64,000 bases of DNA from Streptomyces sp. NRRL F-5727 (GCF_000719555.1 NZ_JOGX01000022.1:18211-82210), one strand, 5' to 3'. Shown: positions 10,550 to 18,953, numbered from the stretch's first letter. Made by a program: numbers and translations. Notes: generated by a model from the sequence alone, not told the origin.

Positions 10550-11530
10550 TCAGTCGTCCCGCTCGAGGATGCCGGACCGGGCGATCAGATAGCCGAGCTG
10601 CGCCCGGCTCCCGCTCCCCAGCGTGGCCGCGAGCTTGGCGATGTGCGCCCGGCAGGTCCGCACGTTCATCCCCAGCCGGCGGGCGATGGCCTCGTCGACG
10701 TGGCCCTCGACGAGGAGCTTGGCGATGGAGAGCTGGATGCCGCTGACGCCCTCGACGGAGTGGGTGTACGGGACCTCCTCCTCCCAGGGCACGCCGTAGA
10801 GCCAGAACTGGTCGAAGACGCCGACGAGATACCGCACGAGCCCCTCGTGGCGGAGCTCCAGGGCGACCCTCCGGTCGGTGCGGGCGGGCACGAAGGCGAC
10901 CTTGCGGTCGACGACGATCAGCCGGTCGACGATCTCCTCCAGCGTGCGGACCTCCAGGCCGTAGGGGCCGATCCGCTCGACGTACCCCATCGTCGCCGAG
11001 TGGTGGCGCGCGGTGTGCTGGTAGAGGGTGCGCATCCGGATGCCCCGTTCGAGCAGGGGCTCCACCCGGCGCAGGCCGTCCTGGACGACCTCGGGCTTGC
11101 GGCCGCTGCCGGGCTGGATGGTGAGGAGCTCCTCCGTGCACTCGTCGAGGACCCGGTCCAGGGTGTCGTTGATGACGTCCAGCCCCTCCAGGACGGTGAT
11201 GGCCTGGACGGCGGAGGGGTCGGGCGTGCTGATCGACATGAACGGCTCGAAGGCGTCGGCCAGGTCCAGCGCCCGCTGCCGCTGCTGCTGGATCTCCTGC
11301 TCGATCGGGTGGACCAGCTTGTTCAGGGCGACCGACGGAGGCACCGGACGGAGCCAGCGCACATCGTCGGGATCGGTGCGGACGAGGGCCAGTTCGATGA
11401 GGCACGGATCGCCGTCGAGGTCGTCGCGGGCTATCCGGCCCGCCCGGAGAGCAGCGGCGTACCGGGCTTTTCCGGCATCGCATGGCTCCCCCGGGAGATG
11501 GTCGGTGTCCATTCCCTCCCGTATTGGCAC
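10550..11530 (-). CDS. LuxR-type HTH regulator, divergent from EPTWD peptide cassette
   Basis: A 326-residue regulator. The C-terminal ~65 residues form a LuxR/GerE-like helix-turn-helix (DEAIARRLGMNVRTCRAHIAK, near 275-300). The rest is a helical sensor region with EQEIQQQRQRALDLADAF near 78-95 and a TrmB-like segment (RTLEEIVDRLIVVDRKVAF). There is no receiver domain, so the signal is probably a small ligand or peptide. The GTG at 11530 has GAGGGGGG 8 bases upstream; the ATG at 11512 is too close to its GGAGGG. It is transcribed away from the repeat-peptide gene across 128 bases, which suggests it controls that gene. Confidence 0.82.
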   Translation of the reverse strand: MPIREGMDTDHLPGEPCDAGKARYAAALRAGRIARDDLDGDPCLIELALVRTDPDDVRWLRPVPPSVALNKLVHPIEQEIQQQRQRALDLADAFEPFMSISTPDPSAVQAITVLEGLDVINDTLDRVLDECTEELLTIQPGSGRKPEVVQDGLRRVEPLLERGIRMRTLYQHTARHHSATMGYVERIGPYGLEVRTLEEIVDRLIVVDRKVAFVPARTDRRVALELRHEGLVRYLVGVFDQFWLYGVPWEEEVPYTHSVEGVSGIQLSIAKLLVEGHVDEAIARRLGMNVRTCRAHIAKLAATLGSGSRAQLGYLIARSGILERDD

Positions 11531-11658
11531 TATATGAACCCCCCTCAGGGTCTTGAATTACAGGAACATGATGCCTGGCAGTGGTGGCAGAAGGGATCGG
11601 TGTGAGTCATCGTCTTAAACGCGGGGGAGGTAGTGATTAAAAGAGGTGGAGATCGGCC
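11531..11658. promoter_or_regulatory. Divergent intergenic region between LuxR-type regulator and repeat peptide
   Basis: These 128 bases are noticeably AT-richer than their surroundings (for example TTCATATA near 11530 and GTGATTAAAAGAGG near 11632-11645). They must hold both promoters. I could not assign boxes with confidence. Confidence 0.5.
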
Positions 11659-11925
11659 ATGACCAGGATGGTTCGTGCACTTGGCGCCATAGCTTTCGCT
11701 GCCGCGGCTGCTGTCGGTGTCTTCGCCCTCAACGGCGAACCGACGTGGGACGCTCCGCCCGCGCACGTCGTCGCGGCTCCGGGCGAGCCGACGTGGGACC
11801 TCGTCCCGGTCGGTGAGCGGGAGCCCACATGGGACTTCGCCCTCGGCGAGCCCACGTGGGACGTCGCGCCGGCCGGCGAGTCGGAGCCCACCTGGGACTC
11901 GGCTCCGCTGGACTCCGGGGCATGA
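11659..11925 (+). CDS. Secreted precursor peptide with five EPTWD repeats
   Basis: An 88-residue peptide. Residues 1-23 form a short Sec-like signal (MTRMVR then a hydrophobic Ala-rich core, possible cut after VFA). The remaining ~65 residues carry EPTWD five times, at 27-31, 43-47, 55-59, 64-68 and 76-80; three of the copies are preceded by Gly. Linkers of 4-11 residues rich in Ala, Pro, Val and Gly separate them. The five copies use different synonymous codons, so selection acts on the peptide. No Cys. The ATG at 11659 has GGTGGAGA upstream. The stop overlaps the next start (ATGA). It could be a multi-copy signalling propeptide or a substrate for modification. The function is unknown. Confidence 0.82.
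   Translation: MTRMVRALGAIAFAAAAAVGVFALNGEPTWDAPPAHVVAAPGEPTWDLVPVGEREPTWDFALGEPTWDVAPAGESEPTWDSAPLDSGA
11737..11898 (+). repeat. Five degenerate 15-bp units encoding EPTWD
   Basis: Units at 11737-11751, 11785-11799, 11821-11835, 11848-11862 and 11884-11898. Glu, Pro and Thr codons vary between copies (GAA/GAG, CCG/CCC, ACG/ACA/ACC) while the amino acids never change. Confidence 0.9.
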
Positions 11926-12242
11926 CCGTCCCTCCGGACGACCGGGTCTTCCGCAGGGAGATGGCTTCGGCCTACCGGTCCGGTTGGCACTTCGTCGATC
12001 TCGTCACGGCCATCCCCCACCGTGGCGACTCGCTGAAGGTCACCCTGTTCGGAGAACCTGTGGTCGTCGCACGGGAACAGGACGAGGACGTCAGGGCCTA
12101 CCGGTGCCTCCGCCGCCCGCGGGGTGCCCCGCAGCCCATCCGCTGTGCCGTCAGGTACGGCATGATCTTCGTCAACCTCGACCAGCGGGACCACCAGCTG
12201 ATCGAGCCAGAGACCATCACCGCCACCCCCCGCAGTGCCTGA
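11922..12242 (+). CDS. Truncated Rieske-oxygenase-like protein lacking cluster ligands
   Basis: A 106-residue protein coupled by an ATGA overlap to the repeat-peptide gene. The order of motifs follows the start of a ring-hydroxylating oxygenase alpha subunit: SGWHFVDLVTAIPHRGD, then VTLFGEPVVVAREQDEDVRAY, then LRRPRGAP at the place of the usual CRHRGA, then YGMIFVNLD. The first Cys and His ligands are replaced (Arg and Pro), and the segment with the second CxxH pair is missing. It therefore cannot bind a normal [2Fe-2S] Rieske cluster. It may be a decayed enzyme or a repurposed binding protein for the peptide. The open frame and codon use look intact. Confidence 0.7.
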   Translation: MTVPPDDRVFRREMASAYRSGWHFVDLVTAIPHRGDSLKVTLFGEPVVVAREQDEDVRAYRCLRRPRGAPQPIRCAVRYGMIFVNLDQRDHQLIEPETITATPRSA

Positions 12243-12273
12243 GCGATGCCCCCGTCGTTGTAGATCGCTCAGG
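12238..12273 (+). other. Inverted repeat over the stop codon of the Rieske-like gene
   Basis: CCTGAGCGAT (12238-12247) pairs perfectly with ATCGCTCAGG (12264-12273) around a 16-base loop. It covers the TGA stop at 12240-12242 and precedes the stronger terminator, so it may be part of the RNA 3' end. Confidence 0.5.
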
Positions 12274-12284
12274 TGCTTCCCCCA

Positions 12285-12329
12285 CACAACGGCGCCATCG
12301 CGGACCTGAAACGCGATGGCGCCGTTGTG
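12285..12329. terminator. Bidirectional hairpin terminator
   Basis: A perfect 18-bp stem (12285-12302 with 12312-12329), a 9-base loop, then C-TTTT on the plus strand. It ends the peptide cassette and faces the convergent gene at 12379. Confidence 0.85.
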
Positions 12330-12330
12330 C

Positions 12331-12373
12331 TTTTCCGGTTCTTCTCCGGTTCTTCTCCGGTCTTCTCCGGTTC
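12331..12373. repeat. Short tandem repeat (TTCTCCGGTTC-like)
   Basis: About four imperfect copies of an 11-base unit (TTCTCCGGTTC, last ones shortened) follow the terminator in the intergenic gap. A function is not evident. Confidence 0.6.
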
Positions 12374-12378
12374 CGCGC

Positions 12379-12783
12379 TCAGGCGCGGCCCATCGCCCGG
12401 GTGAGGGCGATCTCGATGACGACCCGGTCCGGGTTGGGCGTCGGCACGCGGCCGTAGCGGTCCGCGTAGCGGGCCACCGCGTCGGCGACCGTCTCCGCGT
12501 CGGTGCGGATGCGCGCGACGCCCTCCAGGGTGGCCCAGCGCCCCTTGTCGACCTGGCAGACCGCGACCCGCGCCCCGTCCGCGCCGGCCGCGAGCACGTT
12601 CGCGACCTTCCGGCTGTGCTTGTTGGTGATGACCCGCGCCAGCCCGTTCTCGGGGTCGTACGTGACGCCGACGGCCACCACGTGCGGGGTGCCGTCCGGG
12701 CGCGGGGTGGTCAGCGTGCACATGTGGTACTCGCGCCAGAAGGACAGGTACGAGTCCGTGGGGTTCCTCGGGTCAGTCGCCAT
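12379..12783 (-). CDS. PNPOx-fold (F420/flavin-binding split-barrel) protein
   Basis: A 134-residue single-domain split-barrel protein. The sequence runs as in the pyridoxamine-phosphate-oxidase-like family: YHMCTLTTPRPDGTPHVVAVGV, then VITNKHSRKVANV (cofactor-phosphate loop), then VAVCQVDKGRWATLEGVARI. In actinomycetes many such proteins bind F420 rather than FMN; the substrate is unknown. The start lies 38 bases from the clpB HAIR operator, and the gene is divergent from clpB. Convergent with the peptide cassette. Confidence 0.83.
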   Translation of the reverse strand: MATDPRNPTDSYLSFWREYHMCTLTTPRPDGTPHVVAVGVTYDPENGLARVITNKHSRKVANVLAAGADGARVAVCQVDKGRWATLEGVARIRTDAETVADAVARYADRYGRVPTPNPDRVVIEIALTRAMGRA

Positions 12784-12820
12784 GCCCGGAAACTACCCCC
12801 GTGCGGACCGACCCCGATAC

Positions 12821-12841
12821 CTTGAGCGGAATAGACTCAAC
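12821..12841. promoter_or_regulatory. HspR operator (HAIR) at clpB
   Basis: CTTGAGC-N7-ACTCAAC matches the HAIR consensus with one mismatch in each arm. It contains a TTGAGC -35-like box, with TATGTA (12844-12849) 16 bases further as a candidate -10. This places clpB in the HspR regulon together with the dnaK operon. Confidence 0.88.
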
Positions 12842-12910
12842 TTTATGTACGCTGTATGAGTCAGTACAGACGAGGACCCAGAGGACCACACCCAGGAGGA
12901 GACCCCGCAC

Positions 12911-15496
12911 GTGGACGCCGAACTGACCAACAGGAGCCGGGACGCGCTGAACGCGGCGAGCAGCCGCGCCGTGTCCCAGGGACACGCCGACCTGACCCCG
13001 GCCCATCTTCTTCTCGCGCTGCTGGCCGGTCAGGACAACGAGAACATCACCGACCTGCTCGCCGCCGTCGAGGCCGACCAGGCCGCCGTCCGGTCCGGCG
13101 CGGAGCGGCTGCTCGCCGCCCTGCCCAGCGTGACCGGCGCGACCGTCGCGCCGCCGCAGCCCAACCGCGAGCTGCTCGCCGTCATCGCCGACGCCGCCGA
13201 CCGCGCCAAGAAGCTCGGCGACGAGTTCCTGTCCACGGAGCACCTGCTCATCGGCCTCGCCGCCCAGGGCGGGCAGGCCGGCCAGGTCCTCGACCGGCAG
13301 GGCGCGACCGCCCGCCGGCTCCAGGACGCCTTCGAGAAGACCCGAGGGAGCCGACGCGTGACCACCGCCGACCCGGAGGGCTCCTACAAGGCCCTGGAGA
13401 AGTTCGGCACCGACTTCACCGCCGCCGCCCGCGAGGGCAGGCTCGACCCGGTGATCGGCCGCGACCACGAGATCCGGCGGGTCGTCCAGGTGCTCTCCCG
13501 GCGCACCAAGAACAACCCCGTCCTCATCGGCGAGCCCGGCGTCGGCAAGACCGCCGTCGTCGAGGGCCTCGCCCAGCGGATCGTGAAGGGCGACGTCCCC
13601 GAGTCGCTGCGGAACAAGCGGCTGGTCTCCCTCGACCTGGGCGCGATGGTCGCCGGCGCCAAGTACCGCGGCGAGTTCGAGGAGCGGCTGAAGACCGTCC
13701 TCTCCGAGATCAAGGAGAGCGACGGCCAGATCATCACCTTCATCGACGAGCTGCACACCGTCGTCGGCGCGGGCGCCGGCGGCGACTCCGCCATGGACGC
13801 CGGCAACATGCTGAAGCCGATGCTGGCCCGCGGCGAGCTCCGCATGGTCGGCGCGACCACCCTCGACGAGTACCGCGAGCGGATCGAGAAGGACCCCGCC
13901 CTGGAGCGCCGCTTCCAGCAGGTCCTGGTCGCCGAGCCGTCCGTCGAGGACACCGTCGCCATCCTCCGCGGCCTCAAGGGCCGGTACGAGGCCCACCACA
14001 AGGTGCAGATCAACGACTCCGCCCTGGTGGCCGCCGCGACGCTCTCCGACCGGTACATCACCTCCCGCTTCCTCCCCGACAAGGCCATCGACCTCGTCGA
14101 CGAGGCCGCCTCCCGGCTCCGCATGGAGATCGACTCCTCCCCGGTCGAGATCGACGAGCTCCAGCGCTCCGTCGACCGGCTCCGCATGGAGGAGCTGGCC
14201 CTCGCCAAGGAGACCGACCCGGCCAGCGTCCAGCGCCTGGAGAAGCTCCGCCGCGACCTCGCCGACCGCGAGGAGGAGCTGCGCGGCCTCACCGCCCGCT
14301 GGGAGAAGGAGAAGCAGTCCCTCAACCGGGTCGGCGAGCTGAAGGAACGCCTCGACGAGACCCGCGGCCGGGCCGAGCGCGCCCAGCGCGACGGCGACTT
14401 CGACACCGCCTCCAAGCTGCTCTACGGCGAGATCCCGACCCTGGAGCGCGAGCTCGCGGAGGCCACCGAGGCCGAGCGCGAGGTCCAGAAGGACACCATG
14501 GTCAAGGAGGAGGTCGGACCCGACGACATCGCCGACGTCGTCGGCGCCTGGACCGGCATCCCGGCCGGCCGCCTCCTGGAGGGCGAGACGCAGAAGCTGC
14601 TCCGCATGGAGGACGAGCTGGGCCGCCGGCTCATCGGCCAGACCGAGGCCGTCCGGGCCGTCTCCGACGCGGTGCGCCGCACCCGCGCCGGGATCGCCGA
14701 CCCCGACCGGCCCACCGGCTCCTTCCTCTTCCTGGGCCCCACCGGCGTCGGCAAGACCGAGCTGGCGAAGGCGCTCGCCGACTTCCTGTTCGACGACGAG
14801 CGGGCCATGGTCCGCATCGACATGTCGGAGTACGGCGAGAAGCACAGCGTCGCCCGCCTGGTCGGCGCGCCCCCCGGCTACGTCGGCTACGAGGAGGGCG
14901 GCCAGCTCACCGAGGCCGTCCGCCGCCGCCCGTACAGCGTGGTGCTCCTCGACGAGGTGGAGAAGGCGCACCCGGAGGTCTTCGACATCCTGCTCCAGGT
15001 CCTCGACGACGGCCGGCTCACCGACGGCCAGGGCCGCACGGTCGACTTCCGCAACACCCTCCTGATCCTGACCTCGAACCTGGGCAGCCAGTACCTGGTC
15101 GATCCGCTGACCGGCGACGAGGAGAAGAAGCAGCAGGTCCTGGAGGTCGTCCGGGCCAGCTTCAAGCCCGAGTTCCTGAACCGCCTCGACGACCTGGTGG
15201 TCTTCTCCGCCCTCGACCGGGCCGAGCTGGGCCGTATCGCGCGCCTCCAGATCGACCGGCTCGCCAAGCGGCTCGCCGACCGCCGGCTCACCCTGGACGT
15301 CACCCCGGAGGCCCTGGAGTGGCTGGCCGAGGAGGGCAACGACCCGGCGTACGGCGCCCGGCCGCTGCGCCGCCTCATCCAGACGGCCATCGGCGACCGG
15401 CTCGCCAGGGAGATCCTGGCCGGTGAGGTCCGCGACGGCGACACCGTCCGGGTGGACCGCTTCGAGGACGGCCTGATCGTCGGCCGGGCCGGGTAG
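12911..15496 (+). CDS. clpB: ATP-dependent disaggregase ClpB (Hsp100)
   Basis: An 861-residue two-ring AAA+ chaperone. N domain 1-150. The first Walker A, GEPGVGKT, is near residue 207, with FIDELH as Walker B. A middle coiled-coil domain spans ~395-530. The second Walker [10 protein letters not shown], is near 609 with [14 protein letters not shown] after it, and the C-terminal D2 small domain ends the protein. It works with DnaK/DnaJ to pull proteins out of aggregates in the cytoplasm. GTG start preceded by CAGGAGGAGACC. A HAIR operator lies 70-90 bases upstream. It stands alone, convergent with the next gene without a clear terminator. Confidence 0.97.
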   Translation: MDAELTNRSRDALNAASSRAVSQGHADLTPAHLLLALLAGQDNENITDLLAAVEADQAAVRSGAERLLAALPSVTGATVAPPQPNRELLAVIADAADRAKKLGDEFLSTEHLLIGLAAQGGQAGQVLDRQGATARRLQDAFEKTRGSRRVTTADPEGSYKALEKFGTDFTAAAREGRLDPVIGRDHEIRRVVQVLSRRTKNNPVLIGEPGVGKTAVVEGLAQRIVKGDVPESLRNKRLVSLDLGAMVAGAKYRGEFEERLKTVLSEIKESDGQIITFIDELHTVVGAGAGGDSAMDAGNMLKPMLARGELRMVGATTLDEYRERIEKDPALERRFQQVLVAEPSVEDTVAILRGLKGRYEAHHKVQINDSALVAAATLSDRYITSRFLPDKAIDLVDEAASRLRMEIDSSPVEIDELQRSVDRLRMEELALAKETDPASVQRLEKLRRDLADREEELRGLTARWEKEKQSLNRVGELKERLDETRGRAERAQRDGDFDTASKLLYGEIPTLERELAEATEAEREVQKDTMVKEEVGPDDIADVVGAWTGIPAGRLLEGETQKLLRMEDELGRRLIGQTEAVRAVSDAVRRTRAGIADPDRPTGSFLFLGPTGVGKTELAKALADFLFDDERAMVRIDMSEYGEKHSVARLVGAPPGYVGYEEGGQLTEAVRRRPYSVVLLDEVEKAHPEVFDILLQVLDDGRLTDGQGRTVDFRNTLLILTSNLGSQYLVDPLTGDEEKKQQVLEVVRASFKPEFLNRLDDLVVFSALDRAELGRIARLQIDRLAKRLADRRLTLDVTPEALEWLAEEGNDPAYGARPLRRLIQTAIGDRLAREILAGEVRDGDTVRVDRFEDGLIVGRAG

Positions 15497-15512
15497 GGGC
15501 TCGGGCTCCGGC

Positions 15513-15941
15513 TCAGGTGTCGAAGGCGCGGAGGTGTACGAGGGCGGTGGCGCCGTCCTCGTACACCACCGTCACGTCGACGTAGAGCTGCTGGTCGAAG
15601 GCGGTGTCCCGGCACAGGTCGCCCTCGCAGGAGTGCGGCCGCACGCCCTCCGGGTAGGAGGTCTCCAGCCAGGCGCCCACCTCCGCCGTCGGCATCCGGA
15701 AGTCCACCTCGACGATCGTGTCCTGCCAGTGCCGCCCCGTGCAGCGGGCGTCCCGGGCGGTCTCCGGCAGCCCGGCCCGGGCGAACTCCATCGCCTCCGC
15801 GCAGTCGACCGTCTGCTCCCGCCCCGCCTGGCCGAACGAGTACGCGCCCCACACGAGCAGACCGAGCGGCACCGCGCAGACCGTCGCGATCAGCGCCAGG
15901 ACCCAGACCCACCGGCGATATGGCTTCTTCTCGTCCCCCAT
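15513..15941 (-). CDS. Hypothetical single-span membrane protein with extracytoplasmic Cys-containing domain
   Basis: A 142-residue protein. A short cytosolic MGDEKKPYRR tail precedes one hydrophobic span (residues ~12-36). The remaining ~100 residues lie outside and contain four Cys (two pairs, as in VDCAEAM, ARCTGRHW, HSCEGDLC), likely disulfide-bonded. I do not recognise the family. It is transcribed on its own, convergent with clpB and divergent from the YbjN gene. Confidence 0.72.
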   Translation of the reverse strand: MGDEKKPYRRWVWVLALIATVCAVPLGLLVWGAYSFGQAGREQTVDCAEAMEFARAGLPETARDARCTGRHWQDTIVEVDFRMPTAEVGAWLETSYPEGVRPHSCEGDLCRDTAFDQQLYVDVTVVYEDGATALVHLRAFDT

Positions 15942-16046
15942 GGGCGGAGATCATGTCAGCCCGCAGCGGATCCGCCCCGGCGGGGCTTGCCACGGACGGG
16001 CCGGGATGGGGGAGGATGGCAACATCCGTACGAAGGGAAATACACG

Positions 16047-16580
16047 GTGAGCATCGACCCGTCCTCGATTCCGAATTTCGGGGGACAGCCCCAGCCGCAG
16101 GCAGGACCGGCGGGCCCCGTCGTCCCCGACCAGGACCTCGTCAAGCAGCTCCTGGAGCAGATGGAGCTGAAGTACGTCGTCGACGACGAGGGTGACCTCG
16201 CGGCGCCGTGGGAGGACTTCCGCACGTACTTCATGTTCCGCGGCGAGGCGGAGCAGCAGGTGTTCTCGGTGCGTACGTTCTACGACCGTCCGCACTCCGC
16301 CGACGACCGGGCCAAGGTCCTCGACGCGATCGACGACTGGAACCGCCGCACCCTGTGGCCCAAGGTCTACACCCACCTGCACGAGGAGGAGGACGGCTCC
16401 GCCACCCTCCGTCTCATCGGTGAGGCGCAGATGCTGATCGGCACCGGCGTCGCCCTGGAGCACTTCGTGTCCTCCACGGTGAGCTGGGTCCGCGCCTCCA
16501 TCGAGTTCGACAAGTGGATCGTCGAGCAGTTCGGCCTGGCCTCCCCGGAGGAGAAGGCCGAGGGCGGCGAGGAGGGCTGA
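16047..16580 (+). CDS. YbjN domain-containing protein
   Basis: A 177-residue soluble protein of the YbjN fold, related to type III secretion chaperones in structure. The central block LVKQLLEQMELKYVVDDEGD, then FFMF-like YFMFRGEAEQQVFSVRTFY, then WPKVYTHLHEEEDG and FVSSTVSWVRASIEFDKWI are typical. Actinomycete members have no firmly known role. GTG start at 16047 with GAAGGGA about 9 bases upstream; longer upstream frames lack a ribosome site. Acidic C-terminus. Confidence 0.83.
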   Translation: MSIDPSSIPNFGGQPQPQAGPAGPVVPDQDLVKQLLEQMELKYVVDDEGDLAAPWEDFRTYFMFRGEAEQQVFSVRTFYDRPHSADDRAKVLDAIDDWNRRTLWPKVYTHLHEEEDGSATLRLIGEAQMLIGTGVALEHFVSSTVSWVRASIEFDKWIVEQFGLASPEEKAEGGEEG

Positions 16581-16601
16581 CCGCCCCGCCGCCACCGCAC
16601 A

Positions 16602-16633
16602 GAGGCCGGGTCCCCCGCGGGGGACCCGGCCTC
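16602..16633. terminator. Bidirectional hairpin terminator
   Basis: A perfect 32-base palindrome (14-bp stem plus a 4-base loop) lies between the convergent YbjN and aminotransferase genes. Confidence 0.85.
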
Positions 16634-16640
16634 CGGCGTC

Positions 16641-17825
16641 TCAGGCCAGCCGCTTGAGCCGGTCCACCGCCTCCTGGAGGACCTCGGTCCGCTTGCAGAA
16701 GGCGAAGCGGACGAAGGGGGCGCCGGCCTCGCGGTGGTCGTAGAAGACGGCGTTCGGGATGGCGACGACGCCGGCCCGCTCGGGCAGCGAGCGGCAGAAC
16801 GCGAAGCCGTCGCCCTCGCCCAGCGGCCGGATGTCGGTGGTGACGAAGTACGTGCCCTGCGGCCGGTAGACCTCGAACCCGGCCTCGGCGAGCCCGTCGC
16901 TCAGCAGGTCCCGCTTGGCCTGGAGGTCGGCGCGCAGCCCGTCGTAGTAGGCGGCGGGCAGGCGGAGGGCCTCGGCGACGGCGTACTGGAACGGGCCGGA
17001 GGAGACGTAGGTGAGGAACTGCTTGGCCGCGCGGACGGTGGCGGTCAGCTCGGGGCTCGCGGTGGTCCAGCCGACCTTCCAGCCGGTGAAGGAGTACGTC
17101 TTGCCGGCCGAGCCGATGGTGACGGTCCGGTCCCGCATGCCGGGGAGGGCCGCGATCGGCTGGTGCTCGGCGCCGTCGAAGACCAGGTGCTCGTAGACCT
17201 CGTCGGTGACGACCAGGAGGTCCCGCTCGACGGCCAGTTCGGCGACGGCGGTGAGCTCGGCGCGGGTGAGGACCGTGCCGGTGGGGTTGTGCGGGGTGTT
17301 GAGGAGGATCAGCCGGGTGCGGGGGGTGACGGCGGCCCGCAGCTCGTCGAGGTCGAGCACGAAGCGTCGATCAGCGGCTCCGCCGCGGGGGTCCTGCCGG
17401 GGGCGGAGGGTGACGGGCACCCGGGTGCCGCCGGCCATCGCCACGCAGGCCGCGTACGAGTCGTAGTACGGCTCCAGGGCGATGACCTCGTCGCCGGGCT
17501 CGACCAGGGCCAGCAGGGCCGCCGCGATGGCCTCGGTGGCGCCGGCCGTGACCAGGACCTCGGTGTCGGGGTCGTACTCCAGGCCGTAGCGGTCGCGCTG
17601 GTGGTCGGCGATCGCGGTGCGCAGCTCGGGGACGCCGGGGCCGGGCGGGTACTGGTTGCCGTGGCCGTCGCGCAGGGCCCGTACCGCCGCCTCGCGCACC
17701 TCCTCGGGGCCGTCGGTGTCGGGGAAGCCCTGTCCGAGGTTGATCGCCCCTGTCCTGGCGGCGAGCGCGGACATCTCGGCGAAGATCGTGGTGCCGAACT
17801 CGGCCAGTCGGTTGAGTCGCGTCAT
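16641..17825 (-). CDS. Pyridoxal-phosphate aminotransferase, class I/II (KAT/YbdL-like)
   Basis: A 394-residue fold-type I aminotransferase. Early landmarks are INLGQGFPDTDGP (residues ~27-39) and NQYPPGPGVPELR. The middle holds LNTPHNPTGTVL and VVTDEVYEHLVFDG. The PLP lysine is in TIGSAGKTYSFTGWKVGW near 237. This matches kynurenine/methionine-type transaminases that use 2-oxo acids as acceptors, so a link to amino-acid recycling is likely; exact substrates are open. I prefer the ATG at 17825 (AGGA 8 bases upstream) over the in-frame ATG at 17834, which has no room for a ribosome site. Confidence 0.88.
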   Translation of the reverse strand: MTRLNRLAEFGTTIFAEMSALAARTGAINLGQGFPDTDGPEEVREAAVRALRDGHGNQYPPGPGVPELRTAIADHQRDRYGLEYDPDTEVLVTAGATEAIAAALLALVEPGDEVIALEPYYDSYAACVAMAGGTRVPVTLRPRQDPRGGAADRRFVLDLDELRAAVTPRTRLILLNTPHNPTGTVLTRAELTAVAELAVERDLLVVTDEVYEHLVFDGAEHQPIAALPGMRDRTVTIGSAGKTYSFTGWKVGWTTASPELTATVRAAKQFLTYVSSGPFQYAVAEALRLPAAYYDGLRADLQAKRDLLSDGLAEAGFEVYRPQGTYFVTTDIRPLGEGDGFAFCRSLPERAGVVAIPNAVFYDHREAGAPFVRFAFCKRTEVLQEAVDRLKRLA

Positions 17826-17941
17826 GGCGGTCATCCTGGGCCGAAGCTCTGGACTTGCTCAAGTGCGCTTTGGGCTGCGAGCGGGACGGGAATCCCCCGG
17901 GCAGAGGCGGCAGACAGCCGCCGGAAACGGGGGAGACGACG

Positions 17942-18133
17942 ATGGAGTTCGTGGTCACGGTGTTCGTGGTCGTCATGGTGATCGGCCTGATCGTGGCGGG
18001 CACGGGGTCGTCCGGCGGCGGGCGGCGGAAGCGGCGCGGCGGCTGGTCCGACGGGGGAGGCGGCTGCGGGTCCAGCTCGTGCGGTTCCAGCTGTGGCGGT
18101 GGCGGATGCGGCGGTGGTGGCGGGGGTGACTGA
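17942..18133 (+). CDS. Small single-span membrane protein with Gly/Cys-rich tail
   Basis: A 63-residue protein. Residues 1-24 form one strongly hydrophobic helix (MEFVVTVFVVVMVIGLIVAG). A basic stretch GGGRRKRRGG follows, then a tail almost entirely of Gly, Ser and four Cys (GGCGSSSCGSSCGGGGCGG). The ATG has GGGGGAG 8 bases upstream, so it looks truly translated. The function is unknown; the tail resembles the Gly/Cys ends of some larger actinobacterial membrane proteins. It is divergent from the aminotransferase. Confidence 0.75.
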   Translation: MEFVVTVFVVVMVIGLIVAGTGSSGGGRRKRRGGWSDGGGGCGSSSCGSSCGGGGCGGGGGGD

Positions 18134-18434
18134 CGGGGCGTGAGGGGTGACGGGCTGGGGGCGGGGCGGGATCGGCTCGGTGAGGGCCGCCGTCGATCGC
18201 TCGGCGATCGATTCCGTTTGAACAATTGAACTGTGGGGTCCCCGAAGGGGATGGAAACCACGGCAAGTTGGGTAAAAACGCTGCGAGTCGTCCGGAGACC
18301 GTGGTTCTCTCGCTCCTGTCAGAGACAGCCCTCGGACCGTGTGTGGACCCGAGCCGGCGATTCCCCCCTTCCCGTTGAAACCCTCTCCGGGGCGCCCCCG
18401 GCCCACCCGCCAACCGTGTTTGCGGAGCCGACCC
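18134..18434. other. 301-base intergenic region upstream of the DUF2617 gene
   Basis: No gene seen. It contains an 8-3-8 inverted repeat (18193-18211, TCGATCGC-TCG-GCGATCGA), a doubled TTGAAC near 18219-18230, and a short TCCCC-GAA-GGGGA hairpin near 18239-18251. It is AT-richer around 18215-18290. It probably holds the promoter and a long leader for the following gene; a small RNA is possible but unsupported. Confidence 0.5.
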
Positions 18435-18953
18435 ATGCTCACCACCCTGAAGACCTCCTACACCGACACGCGCGCGGCCGACCTGGCCTGGGCGCTGGGC
18501 CGCGAGCCGCTGCCCGCCCTCGCCGTGCTCGACCTCGAACTCTCCGGCGCCAAGCTCCAGTTGAGGCTGCTCGGCGCCTCCCACCAGGTCCTCCTGGAGG
18601 AGGAGGGCCGCAGCTGCTCCGAGACCGTGGCCTGCATGCCGGGCAGCAGCACCCCGCTGCCGCTCGGCGTCTCCAAGCGGATCGGCGAATGGGAGTACGA
18701 ATTCGCGGCCCGCGTCGAGACGCTCACCCAGGGCTCCTTCGCGGGCCGGGCGCAGGAGCTGCTCGCGCTGGTCGCCGACCATCCCCACGGCCTGGCCGGC
18801 ACGTTCCCCGGCTCGCCGCACGCCTTCACCGCGATGCTGGCGCAGCGTCACGAGGGTCAGGTGCGCTGGCGGACCTGGCACGCCTACCCGCAGGAAGGCC
18901 AGCTCGTGGTCACCCGCACCAGGATCGGCGCCCGTATGCCCGCGACGCTCTGA
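18435..18953 (+). CDS. DUF2617 family protein
   Basis: A 172-residue soluble protein that I recognise as the actinobacterial DUF2617 family (MLTTLKTSYTDTRAADLAWA, then LQLRLLGASHQVLLEEEG, and VRWRTWHAYPQEGQLVVTR). Its function is not known. The ATG at 18435 follows a long leader region. It lies 74 bases before the polyamine aminopropyltransferase gene on the same strand, so the two may be cotranscribed; in other Streptomyces they also tend to be neighbours. Confidence 0.82.
   Translation: MLTTLKTSYTDTRAADLAWALGREPLPALAVLDLELSGAKLQLRLLGASHQVLLEEEGRSCSETVACMPGSSTPLPLGVSKRIGEWEYEFAARVETLTQGSFAGRAQELLALVADHPHGLAGTFPGSPHAFTAMLAQRHEGQVRWRTWHAYPQEGQLVVTRTRIGARMPATL

Noticed and set aside
11545..11766. 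Small Cys-containing minus-strand frame opposite the repeat-peptide gene
   Set aside because: It overlaps the divergent promoter region and the peptide gene, lacks a ribosome site, and has no coding character.
18233..18258. CRISPR-repeat-like sequence (TCCCC-GAA-GGGGA followed by ATGGAAAC)
   Set aside because: Only one copy, no second repeat at spacer distance and no cas genes in the window.
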